NCBI GenBank assembly: GCA_035519475.1
Contig: DATIWI010000255.1
Span: forward strand, 1 to 23,884
Reading direction: 5' to 3'
DNA from: Fen-1467 sp035519475
GTDB taxonomy: Bacteria; Verrucomicrobiota; Verrucomicrobiia; Opitutales; Opitutaceae
DNA: 23,884 nucleotides
Under the pieces are notes generated by a model. It was not told the origin of the DNA and ran no database searches. It was given only the letters and a program-made list of their open reading frames with translations. Within the stretch, counting starts at the first letter, position 1, and each line of letters starts with the position of its first letter. The position numbers and the translations under genes are program-made. Shown here piece by piece: positions 23,606-23,884 of the stretch.

Positions 23606-23884
23606 ATGATGGCTGCCCTGGTCGGTCTTGTCCTGCTCGCGATATACCTCGGTATAGCGCTGTTCTTCATCGTCGCCGGTTGGAAGGTCTTCGTCAAAGC
23701 CGGCCAGCCCGGCTGGGGAGTCCTGATTCCCATCTACAACCTGTACCTGTGGATCCAGATCGCCGGCAAGCCGGGCTGGTGGCTGCTGCTCTATCTTGTC
23801 CCGATCGCGAACATCGTTGTCGCGATTTTGGTCGCCCTCGGCGTGGCCAAGGCCTTCGGCAAATCCGGGGCGTTCGGCTTCTTC
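23606..23884 (+). CDS. DUF5684-like small membrane protein, partial
   Basis: The first 93 codons are present and the frame runs off the window. The protein starts with a membrane helix (LVGLVLLAIYLGIALFFIVA, about 5-24), then the conserved WKVFVKAGQPGWGVLIPIYN (about 26-45) and YLWIQIAGKPGWWLLLYLVP, with a further helix at about 65-80. The pattern of paired Gly-Trp motifs before an IPIYN turn is typical of DUF5684 proteins, some of which are fused to signal-peptidase-like domains. The first of two adjacent ATG codons is given as the start. Function unknown. Confidence 0.8.
   Translation, partial: MMAALVGLVLLAIYLGIALFFIVAGWKVFVKAGQPGWGVLIPIYNLYLWIQIAGKPGWWLLLYLVPIANIVVAILVALGVAKAFGKSGAFGFF

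Overview
The window looks like a chromosomal segment of a high-GC member of the Verrucomicrobiota, most likely Opitutaceae. This is inferred from gene content (GldA/GldF/GldG-like ABC system with a DUF4340 partner, an ECF sigma/anti-sigma pair, a DUF5684-type protein), strong GC bias, few good Shine-Dalgarno sites, and a high load of degenerate interspersed repeats. I saw no rRNA, tRNA, CRISPR array or phage genes.

Layout. 1-1432: an insertion sequence with ~28-bp inverted ends and one DDE transposase, sitting in the middle of a 19-bp palindrome. 1433-1720: two related ~79-bp double-palindrome units, the first being the one split by the IS. 1855-4068 (minus): an LptF/LptG-family permease and an exported protein with a TonB-like C-terminus. 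4221-5369: rlmN. 5487-10504: ABC ATPase, ABC permease, GldG-like auxiliary protein and DUF4340 protein, probably one transcription unit. 10958-15217: ECF sigma factor, overlapping anti-sigma factor, then four mostly exported proteins (SnoaL-like, Cys-rich, nitroreductase, metallo-beta-lactamase fold). 15305-16183: metF, preceded by a perfect 8-bp inverted repeat. 16265-16726 (minus): a YciH/SUI1 protein. 17053-22663: sucA-sucB-lpd, the complete 2-oxoglutarate dehydrogenase complex with its own E3. 22660-23346: an exported retropepsin-like protease. 23606-end: start of a DUF5684-like membrane protein.

The most unusual signal is a family of degenerate repeats with a strict 7-bp period (units such as CGGATAC, GACCCAA, AGGCAGA, CTTTCGG). 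They fill three intergenic gaps. They also lie in frame inside four genes, always between domains or in loops: the linker of YciH, both linkers of SucB, the linker of the DUF4340 protein, and a loop of Lpd. Several have a purine-rich left arm and a complementary right arm. A similar inverted repeat with an ~8-bp rhythm fills the metF/yciH gap. Together they look like an expanding heptanucleotide repeat system that tolerates insertion into coding sequence, formally like the heptameric STRR repeats of heterocystous cyanobacteria.
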